64,000 bases of DNA. Source: Paenibacillus alba. Its GTDB lineage: Bacteria; Bacillota; Bacilli; Paenibacillales; NBRC-103111. The notes under the pieces were generated by a model. The model searched no databases, had not been told where the DNA came from, and saw only the letters and a program-made list of their open reading frames with translations. The stretch covers positions 1-64,000 of the forward strand of contig NZ_JABMKZ010000024.1 in assembly GCF_013204855.1 (NCBI RefSeq), read 5' to 3'. This document shows positions 37,367 to 46,222 of the stretch, in pieces; position 1 is the stretch's first letter; each line of letters begins with the position of its first letter. A program made the translations under genes and the position numbers.

Positions 37367-37993
37367 TTAGTCCAATCTTGGGACTGAAATGCGGCGCCCC
37401 GTTACGACTTTAAGTGGATTATCAATTTGATTCGCCTTGGCGATTTCCCGCCACAACGTCGGATCTTCATATTCATGGGCGGCCAGCATCCAGAGCTGCT
37501 CGCCTTGGTTCAGCATTTTCTGCTTCGTACGGTCCGCAGAGTGGCGGGGAATCGTTTGAAGCTGCTCTTTTTTGTTGTGCCAAGAACGAAACACGACATT
37601 CAGCTTAGCCCTGACAGGAACTCCGGTGTCCAAAAACATCGTAAACTGCTGTGTCACTTTCTCTACGACCCCTTTGAAATCCAAGGAACCCCAGACGAAT
37701 CGGCAAATCGGCGGCGCATGCAGTTCCTTCTCTACATCCAGTAAACCGGATATTTTCTTCGTATAGTCACGGACGTCCGTCCCTTTTTCATACGTATCAA
37801 AATAAAAATCCATGGAAAGCGATGTTGTTCCGCCACTCACGAATTGACCAATCGGCATGGACAGACCTGGCACTGTTTTCCAAGAGTAGCTGTTTTTCGT
37901 GTCGAGTGTATATTCACCTGGGTTAAATAAAACGGGTACGTTCTCTTTGCTGTTTCCTTTGTCGACGATAATCATCGCTTTCTTGAGTGCCAT
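37367..37993 (-). CDS. LysM-domain tube-baseplate connector (Afp7-like)
   Basis: The 208-residue protein has an N-terminal tail-protein domain (VPVLFNPGEYTLDTKNSYSW, GGTTSLSMDFYFDTYEKGTD) and a C-terminal LysM module (LWMLAAHEYEDPTLWREIAK, then ANQIDNPLKVVTGRRISVPR). This layout is the Afp7/gp53-type connector that joins the inner tube to the hub. It lies between the large tape-measure-position gene and the gpD-like hub. Confidence 0.9.
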   Translation of the reverse strand: MALKKAMIIVDKGNSKENVPVLFNPGEYTLDTKNSYSWKTVPGLSMPIGQFVSGGTTSLSMDFYFDTYEKGTDVRDYTKKISGLLDVEKELHAPPICRFVWGSLDFKGVVEKVTQQFTMFLDTGVPVRAKLNVVFRSWHNKKEQLQTIPRHSADRTKQKMLNQGEQLWMLAAHEYEDPTLWREIAKANQIDNPLKVVTGRRISVPRLD

Positions 37994-38014
37994 TCAGGTC
38001 AGTCCTTTCTACTA

Positions 38015-41000
38015 TTATAGTCCGCGACGCTGCCGTTCGAACTTCATTTTCTTCTCGATCTCGCGGTACACCTTGTCCGCGATTTTGGCGATGTCCAGCT
38101 GCGGGAGCTCTTTGATCAGCTCCTGCAGCTGTTCCTCTGTAAGCTTCGGCGCTGCCTCAGGGATAGGAGCGGCCGGAGCTTGCGCTTCGTCAGCGCTGCC
38201 TTTGGCGCGCAGCCAGTCCATCTCAAGCGGCGCCACGGCTAGCGCGCTCTGCTCGATGAGCGCCGCTTGCGCTTGTTTGTGCTCCAGCATCGGCGTTTGC
38301 TGCTGCGAGGCTGCGTAGTCCTGCCTCGCCTGCGTCGCGCTGCTGCCGCTGCTTGGCGCGCGGCTTCCCAGCGCGCCTTGGCTTGATGCGCCGGCGCTTG
38401 GCACGCCGACGGTCTGCGCTTGCCGCTGCACCTGCGTGCTCAGCGGCTTCGCCATTGTGGCAGCAGCCAGGCTTGGGCTGCTGCTGTGGGTCATGCTGGC
38501 GCTTCGCTGCGCGCCAGCTGTGGTGCTTGCGGCGGCTGCCTTAGCCGCATGTGTGAAACTGCCCGTCCCGCGGGCGGGCAGCTGGATTGCCGCTGCGGTA
38601 GGCGAAGCCGCAGCTAGACCCGCAGGAGCGGCGCGAAGCGCTCCTGCGCTGCTCGCCAGCAGCGGCATGACACGCGGTGTCATGCTTACGGGCTGGCGAG
38701 CCATCGGCGCGAGCGCTGCCCGCGAAGCGGCAGCGGGCTGTGCCCCTTGCGCGCGCTCTTCTTCCAGCGCGCTCACTCTAGCCCTGATGGTTCGTTCCAC
38801 CCAATCTGTCTGCAAGCCTTCGGCTTCCAGCCGATTCTCCGAACCCTGCTCTTGGCGATGCTCGCGCTCTTCTTCAGCAGCATTGACCTGCCGCTGAACA
38901 TGCTCGACTTGCGCCCCGCGCCAAACTTCTTCGCCAGACGGACGCTTGCTTCGTCTGGCTCTTGCTGCCTCAGTTGGAAGCTTAGTCCCAACTTCATTCT
39001 CTCCCGGACGATTAGTGAAGCTCGTCCGGCCTACTAAACTTACTAAGCTTGCTTGCCCCTGCTTCAATCGTTGTCTAACCTGCTCCGCTCGCGTAGGCTC
39101 AGCCGTTCTTCTGACAATTTCTACAGGCGGACGGCTCATTGTTCCTCGAACCACTTCCACAGCCGTATTGGTCGTTTCATTGCTTTTTTCTAAAATCGTT
39201 TGCCCAAGGTGCTGATCTTCCGCTGCTAGCCGTGTTGTGGACGCTGCCCCGGTTGCACTTTCTTCCGTCTGCCCTTTGGGAGCACGCCGCCATGCAGCTT
39301 GAACAGTAGAAGGAACCTGTGTCACCTGATCATTTGGCAACCTGCGTTGCAAACCAGTTGGTCTTGCTTCCGTAACAAGACTTGAGCTTATTTTCCTCAA
39401 GCTGCTTTCAGCTGTCTTTGCAGCGACCGCAGCCAAATTGTTGGAAGCTGGATTGCTTCGTACTCTAGAACTGGAATCATCTGTAAGATGAACTTTACGT
39501 AGTTCATTTCCTTGTGTATTGGGTCCCAATCGCCCCGATCTACGCGAAACTTTGTGTCCTACATGAACTTCAACATCATCTGCTATCGAAACGCTTGAAG
39601 CAGTTTTATTCATGCTGGATGCAGCTGCTCTTGCAACAATCTCTTCTGCTAAAGAGGTCGAAGCTGCTGCACTCTTCACCGACGGAATCACATAGCCGCT
39701 TTGAGGCTCTTCATGAAACAACTGCTGTTTCTGCCCCTCAACATCCAGCTTTTCCGTTCCCACTGCCTTGCGAAATACACGTCCAACATCCTGCAAATGA
39801 CTACTGGCTTGAAGCCCAGCACGATATCCTTCAAATGGACTTGGATCTCCTATTTGTTGAAAACCATTTTGCGCCACTTTTGCAAAGATTTCAGCGGATA
39901 AATCAATCGGATCCGTATCATCATTAGAGGATGCAGGTACTCGCTGATTTTCATCTTGATTGACTGTTTGCCTGCGGCCTACATCTTCTTGACTTTCAAG
40001 TTGACCATCACGCTTGGCAGCAGACCGGAATAAACGCTCGGCATCTTGCACAAAATTCTTGGCTATTCCACCTGCACGAGACCCTTGCACCGGATTAGTT
40101 GGAATCACCTTGCCTAAGCTGTTTTCCGCCGTTTTTGCAGATATCTCAGAAGATAAACTTTGGGAATCCTCACCACTACGCACTTTAGGTGCCTGAAAAT
40201 CTTCATTGTTATTTAAGTTCGATGCTGTCCGAAATAGACGCTGAGCATCTTGTACAACCTTGCTTGCTTGCACACTGGCAAAGTAACCTTCACTCGGATT
40301 AGTCGGGATCACTTTCTGTGAACTAGCTTGCGATCCATTTGCAGATATCACAGAAGGCAAACTCTTCGACTGGATATCGCCTGGGGTCAGTGAGCCTGTC
40401 TGTGTGAGCGGCTGCCTCCCTCGCGGATTGCGCCCTATCATCTTGGAATCCCTGGAAATCAACTCTTGCTTACCTATTAAATCTGTATATGTACTTCTAA
40501 CTAATGAGTCATTAGAAGAGCGTTGTCTTGGTTTTTGAACAAGTTGCTGCAACAATTGCTCATTGCTTTGGATTTTCCTCGCCGTGTCTACGCCATTCTC
40601 CGTCACACTAGACTTTCTATGAGTTAAACTTCCCATAACGAGGCCTTGCACTTGCTCCTTCTTGCTGACTGCACGCAGGAGGGGCCGAGTAGTCGCCGTC
40701 TCAGTCTCTTGCAATCTCAGGAGCTGCTGGTGTTCTTCTTGCTGCTTTTGCCGTTCTATTCCTTGCACTTCGCCACTCCGTTTATCTTGTTCACTCGTTT
40801 CTTCTCTTCGTACTTCTTGCGCTTGCATTTCTCGTTTCTGCACTTCTTGTTTTCGTACTTCTTCTTGCACCTGTATCTCTTGTTTCTGCACTTCTTGTCT
40901 TCGTACTTCTTCTTGCACCTGTATTTCTTGTTTCTGCACTTCTTGTCTTCGTACTTCCTGCGCCTGCATTTCCTGTTTGTGCTCTTCTGGTCTTCGTACT

Positions 41001-42730
41001 TCTTGCGCCTGTATTTCTTGTTTCTGCACTTCTTGTCTTCGTACTTCTTCTTGCACCTGTATCTCTTGCTTCTGCTCTTCTTGTCTTCGTACTTCCTGCG
41101 CCTGTACCTCTTGCGCTTGCGCTTCTTGTCTTCGTACTTCCCGCGCCTGCGCCTCTTGCCTTTGAATCTCTTGCTCTTCCGACCGTTCTTCATGCAAGTT
41201 CTGTAACTGCTCCTGCAAATTCATGCTGCTTTGCTCTTGTATCCGTTGTTGCTCCTGGATGTGCTCTTCTCGCAGAAGAGTGCTGCGCTGCACTTGATCT
41301 TGTAATTCTTCTTGCACTTGTACTCGCGCTCGCACATCCAATTGCTCCTGCTGCTGCCTTTGCACTTGCCCTTTAGGATCATTCGCTTGCTCGATCTGCT
41401 TTCGCCAAACTTGCGTTGTGCTCTGACCGCTCTCCCAAGAGGCAGATCTAGCTGGCCTTCTTGTTGCAGCATGCATAGCAAAAGGCAACGTTGATGTCAG
41501 ATTAGCTGCTTGAATAGCTGATGGCCGTTGACTTCCCTTTAGAAAGCCTCTAGCAGAAGATTTGGCTGATATTCCACTAGCTTTGGAATCGTCGCCGATC
41601 AGTACTTCTTGGCGCATTGCATTCACTGGAGCAGGTGCAGCTTCTTCCGCCATATGCCTAACTAACAAGCTCTTAATAAATTGGACAGTCGCTGGCGCAG
41701 CACTTTCACTGAAAGGACCTTCTCCTAGCTTTGGCAACCCCTTGCGAGCTGATCGCGCTGGCGTCGTACGGCCAGTAACGGCTTCAATATTAACCTCAGC
41801 AAACCATTGATCTTGCTGGTTGCTTTGGTTGCTGGTTGGGCGCATTTGCTGCCCAATCACTTGCTGCATCAAAAGTCCGGCTTGCTGCAAAAAAGAAAGC
41901 TCCCTCACAGGTTGAGGTCTTACGGAGCCCAAATTCGGTTCGGTTGTTTCCAATGCGCCTGCACTTGGCTTTCCTTCTTGAAACTGTTCCAGCCATTGTG
42001 AAGTATTGCCAAATGCTTTAACGTGATTAACTACTTTAGCATTTGAGGTCGCACTTTTGTGGAACAGCTGTATGTGTTTGAGCTGGATATTTGCTGAAAG
42101 ACTTGTATGTTGAGGTTCGCTCACCTTATGTAACTGCGCATCCGTACTGCTATTGCGGCTGCTTGCCAACATGCCGATGGAAGCGGCAATTTGCCCGATG
42201 GAGCGCTGAATAAGTGGTGAGCTTCCTTTATTAACGTTGTTAACGAACCCGGATTTCGTTCCGATGTTCTTAGATAGATTGCGAGTAGCCTCGAATTGTT
42301 GTTGATAAGCTTGAATTGTGTCTGTTTGTTTGGCAGGTTGTTCACTTGTCTTCGGTGAAGGAAGCTGATATCCGCTATTCGCAAGCAATTGCTGTAATTG
42401 GCGGATGGTTTGTTTCTTCGTAATTAGCGATGCCGATTCGGGATGCTGTAAGTTGTTTAACTGCAATTGAAGCTGGATGACCCACGCTTGAGCACTTGTA
42501 TCTGTCAAAGCAGCTAATTCTTTCTTATTCAACGGGCCCTTTTTGTTAAAAATAAGTGCCAGCAGCCCCAAATAATTGTTGCGCCAAAAGCCATACTTGC
42601 CCATAACGCCAGTTGCAAAAAGGTTCGATTGTCGTCCTACATGCCCAGCAGCCGGGATGCTGGAAGCGTTGGCTAGAAGGGTGCCCTTTTTCCGCTTACC
42701 ACGGGGTTTATGTGATTGTCGAGATTTCAT
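38015..42730 (-). CDS. Giant Gln/Glu/Ala-rich protein in the tape-measure position
   Basis: The protein has 1571 residues from the ATG at 42730 (TAAAGGGGGATTGTTT upstream). A basic N-terminus (KSRQSHKPRGKRKKG) precedes largely helical, low-complexity sequence. About residues 460-710 form a Gln/Glu/Arg/Val coiled coil of ~14-residue units such as VRRQEVQKQEIQVQE. About 795-1040 hold at least three longer repeats (KVIPTNP...VQDAxRLFRxA). An Ala/Ser/Thr/Pro-rich, high-GC part follows. The last ~50 residues form a compact charged helix (LTEEQLQELIKELPQLDIAK, then VYREIEKKMKFERQRRGL). It lies between the second tube gene and the LysM gene, the place of small afp6 in Afp clusters and of the tape measure in Mu/P2-like tails. 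No other tape-measure candidate is present. It could also be a cargo or scaffold protein. Confidence 0.7.
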   Translation of the reverse strand: MKSRQSHKPRGKRKKGTLLANASSIPAAGHVGRQSNLFATGVMGKYGFWRNNYLGLLALIFNKKGPLNKKELAALTDTSAQAWVIQLQLQLNNLQHPESASLITKKQTIRQLQQLLANSGYQLPSPKTSEQPAKQTDTIQAYQQQFEATRNLSKNIGTKSGFVNNVNKGSSPLIQRSIGQIAASIGMLASSRNSSTDAQLHKVSEPQHTSLSANIQLKHIQLFHKSATSNAKVVNHVKAFGNTSQWLEQFQEGKPSAGALETTEPNLGSVRPQPVRELSFLQQAGLLMQQVIGQQMRPTSNQSNQQDQWFAEVNIEAVTGRTTPARSARKGLPKLGEGPFSESAAPATVQFIKSLLVRHMAEEAAPAPVNAMRQEVLIGDDSKASGISAKSSARGFLKGSQRPSAIQAANLTSTLPFAMHAATRRPARSASWESGQSTTQVWRKQIEQANDPKGQVQRQQQEQLDVRARVQVQEELQDQVQRSTLLREEHIQEQQRIQEQSSMNLQEQLQNLHEERSEEQEIQRQEAQAREVRRQEAQAQEVQAQEVRRQEEQKQEIQVQEEVRRQEVQKQEIQAQEVRRPEEHKQEMQAQEVRRQEVQKQEIQVQEEVRRQEVQKQEIQVQEEVRKQEVQKREMQAQEVRREETSEQDKRSGEVQGIERQKQQEEHQQLLRLQETETATTRPLLRAVSKKEQVQGLVMGSLTHRKSSVTENGVDTARKIQSNEQLLQQLVQKPRQRSSNDSLVRSTYTDLIGKQELISRDSKMIGRNPRGRQPLTQTGSLTPGDIQSKSLPSVISANGSQASSQKVIPTNPSEGYFASVQASKVVQDAQRLFRTASNLNNNEDFQAPKVRSGEDSQSLSSEISAKTAENSLGKVIPTNPVQGSRAGGIAKNFVQDAERLFRSAAKRDGQLESQEDVGRRQTVNQDENQRVPASSNDDTDPIDLSAEIFAKVAQNGFQQIGDPSPFEGYRAGLQASSHLQDVGRVFRKAVGTEKLDVEGQKQQLFHEEPQSGYVIPSVKSAAASTSLAEEIVARAAASSMNKTASSVSIADDVEVHVGHKVSRRSGRLGPNTQGNELRKVHLTDDSSSRVRSNPASNNLAAVAAKTAESSLRKISSSLVTEARPTGLQRRLPNDQVTQVPSTVQAAWRRAPKGQTEESATGAASTTRLAAEDQHLGQTILEKSNETTNTAVEVVRGTMSRPPVEIVRRTAEPTRAEQVRQRLKQGQASLVSLVGRTSFTNRPGENEVGTKLPTEAARARRSKRPSGEEVWRGAQVEHVQRQVNAAEEEREHRQEQGSENRLEAEGLQTDWVERTIRARVSALEEERAQGAQPAAASRAALAPMARQPVSMTPRVMPLLASSAGALRAAPAGLAAASPTAAAIQLPARGTGSFTHAAKAAAASTTAGAQRSASMTHSSSPSLAAATMAKPLSTQVQRQAQTVGVPSAGASSQGALGSRAPSSGSSATQARQDYAASQQQTPMLEHKQAQAALIEQSALAVAPLEMDWLRAKGSADEAQAPAAPIPEAAPKLTEEQLQELIKELPQLDIAKIADKVYREIEKKMKFERQRRGL

Positions 42731-42769
42731 AAACAATCCCCCTTTATGGTTTGCTTTAGCTAACGTCAC

Positions 42770-43213
42770 TTAATTTTTGAATATGGTTTTCAAGCCCTCA
42801 TGCACCAGTTCAAGCGACTCAATGGCCACATTGCCATTGCTTGCATTGAGATCAGGCCCATTCCATTTCACGGGAAACGCGCGAAAGAAATTCCAGCGGC
42901 ACATTTCATGGCCTTCCGCATTATTCAAAATGATCGAACCGTTCATCCGTTTAATTTTGCCTTGCGAGACCGCATAATACCATTCCCAAAGCTCGTTGGA
43001 GTTGGACATCCCTCTTTTTAAAACTATATTAGGAAACTTCGTATGCTGTACCATATAGTGAGGGTGCGTATTCACGCCGCCTTCCCACAATGGCTTTACT
43101 TCTACCTCAGACTTCATGCCGGTTACTTCCGAGAAGCCCGCAGCGATAAGGCCATCAAGCTCGACCACGAATCGAAAAGCCCCGCCGATATTATGAAAAT
43201 TTAACATCTCCAT
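42770..43213 (-). CDS. Second inner-tube protein (Afp5-like, gp19 family)
   Basis: The 147-residue tail-tube protein has GGAFRFVVELDGLIAAGFSEV near the N-terminus, where gp19/Hcp-like tube proteins carry FxVExxGxxxAGFSEV, and SLELVHEGLKTI at the end. It is a divergent paralogue of the tube protein at 43887-44321. By analogy with Afp5 it would form the first tube ring on the hub. A GAGGTGAG site in the end of the preceding small frame drives it. Confidence 0.92.
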   Translation of the reverse strand: MEMLNFHNIGGAFRFVVELDGLIAAGFSEVTGMKSEVEVKPLWEGGVNTHPHYMVQHTKFPNIVLKRGMSNSNELWEWYYAVSQGKIKRMNGSIILNNAEGHEMCRWNFFRAFPVKWNGPDLNASNGNVAIESLELVHEGLKTIFKN

Positions 43214-43220
43214 GTCTTAC

Positions 43221-43424
43221 TCACCTCTTACCGAACACATCAAATGGATTGTCAGGCTGCTTCTTGCCATCGTCGTTCAAATTGCGGTTGATGCGGGAGA
43301 TTTCCTCACACCACGTTCGGCGCTCCCGGTGCTCCATTGACATGATTTCATCGTGTGTCCAATGAAAATAGTAAGCAATAAAACCCGCTTCTTCATAGAT
43401 CTTGTCAATGGGATATCCCGTTAT
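43221..43424 (-). CDS. Small chaperone-like frame without a normal start (likely -1 frameshift product)
   Basis: This 67-codon frame reads ITGYPIDKIYEEAGFIAYYF, then HWTHDEIMSMEHRERRTWCE, EISRINRNLNDDG, and ends FDVFGKR. It resembles the small DUF6760-type proteins found between tube genes in extracellular injection systems. There is no ATG, GTG or TTG between its upstream stop and this sequence; only an ATA (43424) stands where the start should be. The frame lies at -1 relative to the gene upstream, which ends at 43421 with a T TTT TTG slippery heptamer (43448-43442) seven codons before its stop. Translation by frameshift would give a 193-residue fusion, as for lambda G/GT. Initiation at ATA is the alternative. 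Confidence 0.72.
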   Translation of the reverse strand: MTGYPIDKIYEEAGFIAYYFHWTHDEIMSMEHRERRTWCEEISRINRNLNDDGKKQPDNPFDVFGKR

Positions 43425-43801
43425 GCCCCCGCCATCTCGTCCAAAAAAGACACGTCCACATCAAACTCATGCTCGCATTTCGGGCAGCTTGTGTGTACTC
43501 TTGGCACTTCCATTTCATTAATTTGGCGATAGAAATTTTGCAGGAAAGCGAGATCCGCTGTAAAAAACTTCTCCACTACGCGAGTATCAATGGCACGCAA
43601 ATCACCAAGATTCGTAATGACACGGGTAAGTAAAATAATCGTTAAATAGCCGGGATTTTGCTGAACGCGTTGATCGCGCATGGGCAGAATTTCGTCTGCA
43701 GCTGTGGCAAGTCGCATAACGCCTCTCTTGTGCAGCGTACCATTATCATCCACATATCCTCTAGGCAGCTCGAACTCGTATTCCGTTTTGAAAGCCATCA
43801 T
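43421..43801 (-). CDS. Tail assembly chaperone-like protein
   Basis: The 126-residue protein begins AFKTEYEFELPRGYVDDNGT and has the body of tail-assembly proteins of the Mu gp41 type (GVMRLATAADEILPM, LTRVITNLGDLRAIDTRVVE). A late CPKC motif near residue 107 could bind metal. It is placed between the first and second tube genes, like the G gene of phages. A slippery TTTTTTG in its last codons could send ribosomes into the frame at 43221-43424. Start ATG at 43801 after AAGGAGGCACC. Confidence 0.8.
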   Translation of the reverse strand: MMAFKTEYEFELPRGYVDDNGTLHKRGVMRLATAADEILPMRDQRVQQNPGYLTIILLTRVITNLGDLRAIDTRVVEKFFTADLAFLQNFYRQINEMEVPRVHTSCPKCEHEFDVDVSFLDEMAGA

Positions 43802-43886
43802 GGTGCCTCCTTAGCCATTTGTATAATTGAAAAAAAGAAGAGTCAGGAACCGGAACTCACGTCCCGGCGCCTACTCTAACCTATCA

Positions 43887-44321
43887 TTACTTCGTGCGCG
43901 TCATGCCTTCATGAGCAAGCTCTAAGCTCTCGATCGCAACTTCGTTCCCAGTACCCTTGAAGCTTGGAGCTGAGTACTTGGACGGCCATGCTTCGATAAC
44001 CTGCCATGTCGCCACGTCTCCGCCTTCTTCGTTGATTGCGATAATGGTGACCGTTTTGCGGGAGATTTTGCCTTGAATGGATTCTGACATCCAGTTGTAC
44101 ATATCCAAGGAGTCAGTAACCCCCCATTTCAACGTAATGTTGCCGTATTTGGCAAGTCCCGGAAGCTTCCGAGGCGTAATCGTTTCGTTGCCTTCACGGT
44201 ATTCAATTACCGAAAGAGAAGCGTCAAATCCAGAGATTTCACTGAATCCAGCTTGCTGAATACCTTCTACTTCAATTCGAAATCTAAAATTGCGGTATGG
44301 ATCCCTACGTTCGCCAGCCAT
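43887..44321 (-). CDS. Inner-tube protein (Afp1-like, gp19 family)
   Basis: The 144-residue major tube protein starts DPYRNFRFRIEVEGIQQAGF, then SEISGFD, and ends AIESLELAHEGMTRTK, the conserved ends of Afp1/PVC1 and gp19-like tubes. It polymerises as hexamer rings inside the sheath and is the main conduit of the particle. Directly downstream of the sheath gene (43 bp). Confidence 0.95.
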   Translation of the reverse strand: MAGERRDPYRNFRFRIEVEGIQQAGFSEISGFDASLSVIEYREGNETITPRKLPGLAKYGNITLKWGVTDSLDMYNWMSESIQGKISRKTVTIIAINEEGGDVATWQVIEAWPSKYSAPSFKGTGNEVAIESLELAHEGMTRTK

Positions 44322-44363
44322 ATAATACCCCTTTCCTAATATGAAAAATATTTAACGTTTCAA

Positions 44364-46097
44364 CTATTCTTCTCTTGTTTTCTGAGTAATGCGGAAGATC
44401 ACGAACTCGGCAGGTTTCACTGGAGCAACCCCGATCACACAGATGAGTCGACCATTATCAATGTCATCCTGCGTCATCGTACTGCGCCCGATGTTAATGT
44501 AGAAAGCCTCTGAAGGACTTCCGCCCATCAAGGCACCATCTCTCCATACCCGAGTTAAGAACGCATCGATGGTCCGTTGTACACGAGCCCAAAGCTGTTC
44601 ATCATTGGGTTCGAAAACAACCCAGTTCGTGCCGTTCTTGATCGACTCTTCAATGAAGATGAACAAGCGTCTTACGTTCACATATTTCCATAAACCGTTG
44701 GAAGAAGTAGTGCGGGCTCCCCATACACGAATACCTTGTCCAGCGAAATGACGGATCAAGTTTACGCCTTGCGGGTTCAGGATATCCTGCTCGCCTTTGT
44801 TATATTGGCAATCCAGACCAACTGCGCCGCGAACGACTTCGTTGGCAGGCGCTTTTTGAACGCCGCGTGTTTGGTCGGAACGGGAGTAGATCCCAATGAC
44901 AGAACCGGACGGCGGTATGTAAATGTTTCTTTTATCTAATGGATCAAAAACTTGCAACCACGGATTGTACATAGCTGCGTAGCTGCTGTCAAAAATATTG
45001 CGGTGCGTCATAACATCTGCTACCTTGGTCTTCTCGCGTGGAATATCGAGAACCGCAAAGCGGCTGCCCAAGTTTTCACAGTGCGCAACTAGGGATAATT
45101 GCACTGTAGGCTCCGTTACACCCGGAATCGCAATGATGCTGACGACATCGTTATCGATGAAAGACTGAATACCTGTACGTTTACCAGGACCACGGTCTAC
45201 ACCCATGAACACATCAGGCGTCACTTGCGCGATGGAACCGTTGCTTCCGCCGGACAAAGCGATTTGGAATTTGCCAACCGACTCGTTCTCACCGGAAAGC
45301 ACTTCAAAAGGAGCGATTGCGCCGAGATCTTTGCCTTCTGTCAAATCCTTCACCGTGATGATGTTGGAACGGGAAACGATTTTCTCGATATGGTTGGCTG
45401 CGGAAATGTTCAGGGATACCTTCTCGTAAGTCTCAGCCTCGTCACCGTAGAAAACATGCAGTGTGAACTCAGAAGTAGTTAACACTTTGGATGGGAGCAG
45501 ACCCGCATCCACAACATCGCCGTCCAGCTCTTCAGCAAGCTCGATGATGTTATCTTGGGAAGAAATGACTTTGTTGTATTGCTTTTGGCCAGCTGCCTCA
45601 AAAGCCACGACGTCGCCAACGTTGAACCCCGCGTTATTTTTCACACGGTATTGTCTTTCGCTAAGCACTTCGTAGATTTGTGTTTTGGCTTTGCTGGATG
45701 GTACAACCACGATGCGAACTTGGTTGCCCCAAGTACCAGGGTTTTTGGATGAGATTTCTAGAATGGAAGCTTCTTTGTTGCTATCCGCTTTGTTCTTAGC
45801 TACTTTAGCGTCAGTTGGCGCTACGCGCATAACGTAACAGCGGGAACCCCCATTTAAGTAAAAGTGCTCAACAGCATAAGAAAGGAAGCGGTACTCACCA
45901 AATTCGTTCTCTGACAAGTAGCTGCCGAATAAACGATGGAAATCAGCTACACTTGTAACCAATTGGGGGACACCTTCAATTTCCCCTCTTTGCGCAAGCC
46001 CTATAAACCCGGCCGTACTTGTGCTTGCACCCTCAAGCGGTTGTGCCCCGCTGTCAAACTCTTCCACATAGACTCCAGGTGATAAATAGTCAGCCAT
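44364..46097 (-). CDS. Contractile tail sheath protein
   Basis: The 577-residue sheath protein begins YLSPGVYVEEFDSGAQPLEG, with STSTAGFIGLAQRGE, and ends VIGVAPVKPAEFVIFRITQ, diagnostic for Afp/PVC-type and phage sheaths. The insertion around residues 130-290 would be the surface domain. Only one sheath gene is present, whereas Afp and PVC clusters carry three, so sheath diversity is lower here. It heads the structural part, followed by tube genes. Confidence 0.95.
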   Translation of the reverse strand: MADYLSPGVYVEEFDSGAQPLEGASTSTAGFIGLAQRGEIEGVPQLVTSVADFHRLFGSYLSENEFGEYRFLSYAVEHFYLNGGSRCYVMRVAPTDAKVAKNKADSNKEASILEISSKNPGTWGNQVRIVVVPSSKAKTQIYEVLSERQYRVKNNAGFNVGDVVAFEAAGQKQYNKVISSQDNIIELAEELDGDVVDAGLLPSKVLTTSEFTLHVFYGDEAETYEKVSLNISAANHIEKIVSRSNIITVKDLTEGKDLGAIAPFEVLSGENESVGKFQIALSGGSNGSIAQVTPDVFMGVDRGPGKRTGIQSFIDNDVVSIIAIPGVTEPTVQLSLVAHCENLGSRFAVLDIPREKTKVADVMTHRNIFDSSYAAMYNPWLQVFDPLDKRNIYIPPSGSVIGIYSRSDQTRGVQKAPANEVVRGAVGLDCQYNKGEQDILNPQGVNLIRHFAGQGIRVWGARTTSSNGLWKYVNVRRLFIFIEESIKNGTNWVVFEPNDEQLWARVQRTIDAFLTRVWRDGALMGGSPSEAFYINIGRSTMTQDDIDNGRLICVIGVAPVKPAEFVIFRITQKTREE

Positions 46098-46222
46098 TGT
46101 TCCCCAGTTCAGTCAGATGGCTCTTCTTGCAAATGAATACGGCCATAGACATGAAACCAGTTCTCTCCTTTCTGCTTGTCATTTTGTATAGAAGATGGAC
46201 GTGTCCATTCTACTAAATAGGG

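Noticed and set aside
38353..41206. Plus-strand frames rich in Cys, Ser, Phe and Leu opposite the giant injection-system gene
   Set aside because: Antisense shadows of a biased coding sequence; the minus-strand frame is continuous over 4.7 kb with a good ribosome site.
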